Assembly: GCA_052148155.1 (NCBI GenBank)
Contig: JBKQIY010000243.1
Coordinates: 1-26,049, forward strand
DNA length: 26,049 nucleotides
From: JBBQER01 sp052148155
GTDB taxonomy: Bacteria > Actinomycetota > Acidimicrobiia > IMCC26256 > PALSA-610
Reading direction: 5' to 3'
Shown here piece by piece: positions 22,267-26,049 of this stretch (the first letter of the stretch is position 1; every line of letters starts with the position of its first letter). The notes beneath the pieces are model-generated. The model had not been told where the DNA came from and did not search any database. It saw only the letters and a program-made list of their open reading frames with translations. The position numbers and the translations under genes are program-made.

Positions 22267-22995
22267 CTATGGGACGATGCCATTGCACTCGGCGAGCGCG
22301 GGGGTGATCGCAGCGTTGGTCGTGATCGTCCTGCCGTCGACCAGTACCTCGCAACTGATCGACGATGCGTCGACTCCTTGAGCTATGACGGAGAACGGCG
22401 CGCCCGACGTGAGCGTCACCGTCATTTGGTACGGGACCGACGCCTGCGCGTTGTTTGCGCCGCCACTGTCGACATAGACGATGCTTGCACTGTGAGCGCT
22501 CGAGGTCACCTTGTAGACCACGACGTGACCGGCCGGGAGGCCAGGCGTTCTCGCCCGTCCAGAGCCGCTCAACCTGGCGCCGTTGAAGATCTGCGAACGG
22601 CAGGCGTTCAGCGCCGCCTGGTACTTCGTCGGATCGACACCCGCGGGCGGCAGTAGGAACCGAGCGCCGCCGCCGACGGGCCCTGTGCGTTGACCGTTTG
22701 AGGGTGGCGTTGCGTTGTTGGAACGCTGCCGTAGAGGCAGCGAGACGCCGTGAGTAGCCATGCACGAACGGAATTTCCCCAGTCGACCTGATGTCGTCGG
22801 TGTCGTCGGTGTCGTCGGTGTCGTCGAAGTGGAGGTTGGGGTCGTTGAGGCGGTCGTTGCGGGCGTCGCCTTCGGCGAAGAGGAATGACCCGCTGACGAC
22901 GAGCACGCCGCTCCGACGACGGTGAGCGCCACGATCGCTGCTGTGCTGGCACCGAGGTTCCGCATTCGCTGGCGAGCCTCAGACCGAACGTACAT
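22267..22995 (-). CDS. Lipoprotein with Thr-Pro linker and MmpS-like C-terminal domain
   Basis: The 242-aa product is a predicted lipoprotein with lipobox VGAAC (Cys31) after a hydrophobic stretch. The ATG at 22995 is preferred because GGAG precedes it. A second ATG at 22965 would also keep the signal. Residues 41-69 are a Thr/Pro/Ser linker. Residues about 73-135 (KFRSCMATHGV, then PTKYQAALNACRSQ) resemble the two-cysteine module frequent in actinobacterial lipoproteins (F-x-x-CM-x-x-x-GV). Residues about 157-241 (VVYKVTSSAHSASIVYVDSG, then VPYQMTVTL and SCEVLVDGRTIT) follow the pattern of MmpS proteins, which accompany RND-type lipid exporters. No MmpL is nearby. A role in the cell envelope is inferred. 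Confidence 0.8.
   Translation of the reverse strand: MYVRSEARQRMRNLGASTAAIVALTVVGAACSSSAGHSSSPKATPATTASTTPTSTSTTPTTPTTPTTSGRLGKFRSCMATHGVSLPLRQRSNNATPPSNGQRTGPVGGGARFLLPPAGVDPTKYQAALNACRSQIFNGARLSGSGRARTPGLPAGHVVVYKVTSSAHSASIVYVDSGGANNAQASVPYQMTVTLTSGAPFSVIAQGVDASSISCEVLVDGRTITTNAAITPALAECNGIVP
22793..22826. repeat. Nine-bp tandem repeat inside the lipoprotein gene
   Basis: GTCGTCGGT is repeated three times exactly (22793-22819), followed by a partial copy. On the coding strand it encodes a TTP-type linker. Such in-frame repeats can change linker length by slippage without breaking the frame. Confidence 0.8.
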
Positions 22996-23209
22996 CAGGT
23001 TGCTCCAAACTGTCCCGTGACACGACGAAGCTATGCCTATCGCCCTGCAGCGACCAGTACAACGCGACCACCCCATCGGCGCTCCCTGCCAGCCATACCG
23101 GTCGCGCTGACGAGCGTGTCGAAGCGTCCATCCGCGGTGCAATGTGTCACTGCTACGTGTAGCGTCGGCATTGAATCTGCGATGAGCTGCACCGAGAGGA
23201 GGGGACGTC

Positions 23210-23656
23210 ATGGCAAAACTCAGTCCGTGCCGCGCTGTCATTGGCGCGTTCGCGTTGTCGGTTGTGCTGGCGGTTGCGACTCTGGCGTCGCCGGCGCTGG
23301 CCGCGACCGCGTTGCCGAAATTGAAGGTCACCCCGAGTACGAATCTCGTCAACAAGGAGAAGGTCCAGCTCACAGGGACGGGGTTCCCGAAGAAGAAGAA
23401 GGTCTATGCGGTCGAGTGCTTCAACACGGCGACCAGCCTGACCGGCTGCGACGTCGCTCACCGAGAGACCTTCACGACGACCGTCGCAGGCACCATGCCG
23501 AAGAAGTTCTTCTTCACTGTCCACACGGGCAAGATCGGCACGGGGAAGACCTCCGGCACATGCGGCTCCACGAAGAAGAACGCCAAGAAATGTGCCATCG
23601 CGATTGGATCTGGCAGCCTGTCCTACGCTGGCGCACCAATCGCCTTCAAGGGCTGA
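23210..23656 (+). CDS. Exported neocarzinostatin-like immunoglobulin-fold protein
   Basis: The 148-aa product has a strong Shine-Dalgarno (GAGGAGGGG) and a Sec signal peptide (IGAFALSVVLAVATLASPAL, cleavage near ALA-AT at about residue 32). The mature part begins LPKLKVTPSTNLVNKEKVQL, then TGTGFPKKKKVYAVEC. This matches the start of the neocarzinostatin family fold (VTPS-L-dG--V-V-G-GF-----Y-V-QC). Four cysteines (VECFN, TGCDV, GTCGS, KCAI) could form the two disulfides of that family. The protein is unusually lysine-rich. In antibiotic producers the family binds chromophores, but homologues in other actinobacteria have unknown roles, and no enediyne genes are visible here. Confidence 0.8.
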   Translation: MAKLSPCRAVIGAFALSVVLAVATLASPALAATALPKLKVTPSTNLVNKEKVQLTGTGFPKKKKVYAVECFNTATSLTGCDVAHRETFTTTVAGTMPKKFFFTVHTGKIGTGKTSGTCGSTKKNAKKCAIAIGSGSLSYAGAPIAFKG

Positions 23657-24147
23657 ACAGCGCGCCGAACTTGCCTACTCGACCTGATCTCTCTAGAAAC
23701 TTTGGTTGACGTTGAGGTGAGGGAAGGTGCTGTTCCAGCACGCAGGCGGGGAGTGCTGTCGCGCCCGGCTGGCATCGATAGATATCCCGGCCGCGATATT
23801 CGGTAGCGTTATTGTGGCGGCGCCTCAGACCCGGTCGCGCGGTCGGAGACGGGTCCTGGCGGTGTTCGATCCATTCTGTTGATTTGTGGGCTCTCGCGAT
23901 GTTTCGGGACCTGTCGAGTATGCGGGTAGAGCCCCATAGTGCGGCTTCGTAGACGACGTCGCGGCAGTGGCGCCATCGCGCAGCCACTCGACGCCTGACC
24001 TCGGATCGCGATTTCTTCGACTCCTGTGAAATTCTACAACCAAGTCGTCAGCGACTTCTGTGCATGACGAGACGGTCGCGCCGCGTTCGGCTTGGTTCAG
24101 ATATCTCGTCATAGGCGGCGACGATTTCGTAACAACATCGTGTGCGG
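23657..24147. other. Intergenic stretch of about 490 bp without a supported gene
   Basis: Two overlapping minus-strand frames (about 23646-23987 and 23825-24151) are open, but neither has a ribosome-binding site or a recognisable family. The base composition is somewhat less GC-rich near 23860-24120. Confidence 0.35.
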
Positions 24148-24960
24148 TCACTCGGGCCGACGAGCCAGTTCGTACGCGAAGTCGATCGTCTGCGAGAAGG
24201 TTCCGGCGGGCTGGCTGGCGCGGAGTTCCCGACGGAGATCCTCTTCGAAGCGGTCAGCGTCGTCGCCTAGCGCAACGCGGGAAAGAAAGGAGGTGGAAAA
24301 GACGAATCCGATGAGCGCGTCGGGTGTCCACTCGTGATCGGTGAGGAACTGGTACTTGCCGACCGGCTGCATTCCAGCGTCTCGAAGGATGAGGTGATCG
24401 GCTCGGTCAAGTCTCGCCTGCTCCCAGCCTGGCGGAACGCGGCTGTGCGCCCCAACGTTGGTCATCCACCGTTCGAACAGGGCCCCCATCGTCGTTTGCC
24501 ACGGCGCATCCCCTCGCCATGGTGGCTCCGACCACAGCAGCGCGACGCATCGACCCGGACGCAGCCACCCGCGAATCCTTGCGGCGACAGCCTCCCGGGG
24601 CAGACGTTGAAAGGCGTTTCCGATCGCAATGAGGTCGAACGACGCTTCCGGCGCCACCAGCTCTTGTGCAGATGAGGTCATGCACCTGATGTTGCGGACG
24701 ACAGCCTGTTCGGCCTTTCGCTGGGCGAATCCGACCATGTCCGGCTCCTGGTCGACTGCCCAGACCTCACCGAACGAGCGGTGCATCGCGAAGCTGACCT
24801 GGCCGGTGCCACAGGCAAGGTCGAGGAGCCTGCCATCACCGTTCACCCCGGCTCGTTCGAGAAGGTCGTCGATCAAGGCGGGCGGGTAGGGGACCCGGAA
24901 CCGGTCGTAGTCGGCGGCGGTCCCTCGGTAAAGGTCGGTTCGAAAGTCAGGAGTTTCCAT
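24148..24960 (-). CDS. Class I SAM-dependent methyltransferase
   Basis: The 270-aa product is a class I methyltransferase that transfers a methyl group from S-adenosylmethionine to an unknown, probably small, substrate. It begins METPDFRTDLYRGTAADYDR, the typical Y-x-x-x-A-x-x-Y-D-x-x-R start of this subgroup. Motif I is DLACGTGQ (residues 47-54). It continues with the acidic end of strand two (WAVDQEPDMV) and a motif IV region (FDLIAIGNAFQRL). The ATG at 24960 is preferred because GGGGAG lies 9 nt upstream. An upstream in-frame ATG at 25083 would add 41 residues before the domain. It stands alone and is unrelated in frame to the methyltransferase remnant at 4.9-5.2 kb. Confidence 0.9.
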   Translation of the reverse strand: METPDFRTDLYRGTAADYDRFRVPYPPALIDDLLERAGVNGDGRLLDLACGTGQVSFAMHRSFGEVWAVDQEPDMVGFAQRKAEQAVVRNIRCMTSSAQELVAPEASFDLIAIGNAFQRLPREAVAARIRGWLRPGRCVALLWSEPPWRGDAPWQTTMGALFERWMTNVGAHSRVPPGWEQARLDRADHLILRDAGMQPVGKYQFLTDHEWTPDALIGFVFSTSFLSRVALGDDADRFEEDLRRELRASQPAGTFSQTIDFAYELARRPE

Positions 24961-25687
24961 CGTGGCATTCTCCCCGAAGCGTCGCGCGAAATCCGTTTGA
25001 CGAGGTTCGGCGATCGCGAGCGCGAGCTGAGTCCGGTTCGGGGCCTGTCTTGCGGGAACGGAGGACATCGGCCGCGGAAACACGTTGTGTTCTCATGCGA
25101 ACGCAGACCGAACGGACGACGCGACACCGCCAACAGATACGCGTTCAAGAGGATAGTCCGATGGCGAACGGGATCCGAAGGGAGGATCAGCTGCGCCAAA
25201 CGCGACTTCCGTCTCGCCCGAACCGCATCGACGCACTTCCCGGCCCGCGAAGCTGGTGCGGGAGCGCGCGCCTTCAACCACAACCTCGTGAAAATCGTCC
25301 AGCTCCTCGACTGACTTCCCACCGGCGGGAAAACGACCCGCTCGACTACTTCGGGAAAACGCGCAGGCAGTATGCCAGCGGTCACCACCAACGATCAGTT
25401 CTCAGATCGAAGGCACTATTTGGGCAGTGGGAGTGAGACACCGGCGGTTTCAAGGCGCCGGCGACGCTGGCCCTGATCACGAGCCACCGTTCGTTCCTGC
25501 GGGCGGTCGTTCCCACGAGCGGGAACGGCCGCCGGTGTCGAGGAGCATTTCGAGACCGACGGACGAGCTGGTTGCTGTCGAGAAGCGCACACGGGTGATG
25601 AGTACGTCGGCGACAAGAACCTTGTGCGTGCCTCCGGGCCATCACGATCGGGACGAGCTGTTCGCCGTACGCCATGTATGCAGCGGA
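24961..25687. other. Gene-poor stretch of about 730 bp
   Basis: No frame here has a ribosome-binding site together with protein-like composition. A minus-strand frame near 25450-25620 reads VLVADVLITRVRFS, which looks like a coding remnant of unknown origin. A very stable hairpin lies at 25502-25533. Confidence 0.35.
25502..25533. terminator. Strong 13-bp hairpin, possible terminator or repeat unit
   Basis: GGCGGTCGTTCCC (25502-25514) pairs with GGGAACGGCCGCC (25521-25533) around a 6-nt loop, with only one G-T wobble. It lies 155 nt beyond the stop of the minus-strand zinc-finger pseudogene. There is no U-tract on either strand. Confidence 0.45.
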
Positions 25688-25955
25688 TTACTCGTGGAGG
25701 TCCCCACCGAATACGGCGGTCACTGCCTCGACGAACTCGTCGAGCGCGTCCGGGTCGCCGTTCGGGGGGCATACCGAAGACTCGGGGCGGCAACGCCAGG
25801 ACGTGATGACTGTCTGCGGCGTCGTCAAGCGCATACTGCGCAGCGGCGATACAGGCGGTACAGACATACGCTCCCGGTCCGCAGACGTAATGATCGACGT
25901 CCCAGAGATCGCGGCCACAGGACGAACCGGTCGGGATCGAACGATATGCGCGCTC
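25688..25955 (-). pseudogene. ClpX-type zinc-finger protein, frameshifted at a G6 run
   Basis: One minus-strand frame reads SSCGRDLWDVDHYVCGPGAY, then VCTACIAAAQYAL. This follows the ClpX zinc-binding domain (C-x2-C-G-x, LIAGPG-YIC-x2-C). The last two cysteines are present (VCTACI), one of the first pair is present (SCG), and the first appears as Gly. At a run of six G (25764-25769) the frame is lost. Removing one base there joins it to PPNGDPDALDEFVEAVTAVF, which ends at the TAA at 25688-25690. No start codon is found in the zinc-finger frame, so the N-terminus is also damaged or uses another frame. It could be a real pseudogene or contain a sequencing error in the homopolymer. Confidence 0.5.
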
Positions 25956-26049
25956 CGCGCGCGAACGCTGGGCGCCTCGCGGTAACGATCAGGCGGTCCA
26001 CATGGACCGTTCTGCGCTGCCTCCGGGCTCATTCATCTCCGAGTGATTC

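Noticed and set aside
23210..23656. Enediyne antibiotic cluster suggested by the neocarzinostatin-like protein
   Set aside because: No polyketide synthase or other biosynthetic gene is present. The apoprotein-like fold occurs widely without a chromophore.
23825..24151. Minus-strand frame considered as a possible antitoxin-like gene
   Set aside because: No conserved motif, no ribosome-binding site and no toxin partner next to it.

Overview
This 26 kb window is high-GC DNA with actinobacterial character. Coding starts are often GTG or TTG, and the genes include a LAL-type LuxR regulator, universal stress protein, SRPBCC protein, pentapeptide-repeat exoprotein, neocarzinostatin-like secreted protein and a lipoprotein with an MmpS-like domain. 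A soil or freshwater actinobacterium outside the well-studied genera (Acidimicrobiia or Thermoleophilia are possible) fits, but the sequence alone does not fix the taxon. No rRNA, tRNA, CRISPR array, plasmid or phage module was recognised.

Layout. 1-2.6 kb: the 3' end of an NTE-type patatin phospholipase, a 58-aa acidic ORF, a decayed fibronectin type III fragment and a UspA-type stress protein. 2.6-5.7 kb is a degraded zone: a short exported ORF, an ISAzo13-type insertion sequence with recognisable ends, a methyltransferase C-terminus starting at the right end of the IS, a possible HIT-protein N-terminus and a small reverse-strand ORF. 5.7-8.0 kb: an orphan double Clp-N protein overlapping a one-TM protein gene, then folD behind a well-formed ZTP (pfl) riboswitch whose 3' strand can alternatively pair with the Shine-Dalgarno. 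8.1-11.8 kb (minus): a two-gene operon for a heterodimeric ABC exporter with one degenerate Walker B. 12.2-13.3 kb (minus): a mosaic secreted pentapeptide-repeat protein. 14.0-17.0 kb: a small HTH-like protein divergent from an 898-aa LAL regulator. 17.4-18.6 kb: an SRPBCC gene with a promoter that predicts an almost leaderless mRNA, a broken VOC (glyoxalase-type) gene and a small ORF. 18.6-23.7 kb: a small exported protein, proline iminopeptidase, an amidohydrolase-2 protein, an MmpS-like lipoprotein and a neocarzinostatin-like exported protein. 24.1-26.0 kb: a SAM methyltransferase and a ClpX-type zinc-finger pseudogene frameshifted at a G6 run.

The genes are mostly single transcription units. 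Clear co-transcription is seen only for the ABC pair (ATGA overlap) and the ClpN/TM pair (11-nt overlap). The main themes are cell-envelope and exported proteins, folate one-carbon metabolism under ZTP control, and many gene remnants (FN3, methyltransferase, HIT, VOC, ClpX-zinc finger), suggesting a region of gene turnover. The best-supported regulatory finding is the ZTP riboswitch with a translational expression platform upstream of a divergent folD. No entirely new multi-gene system could be demonstrated.
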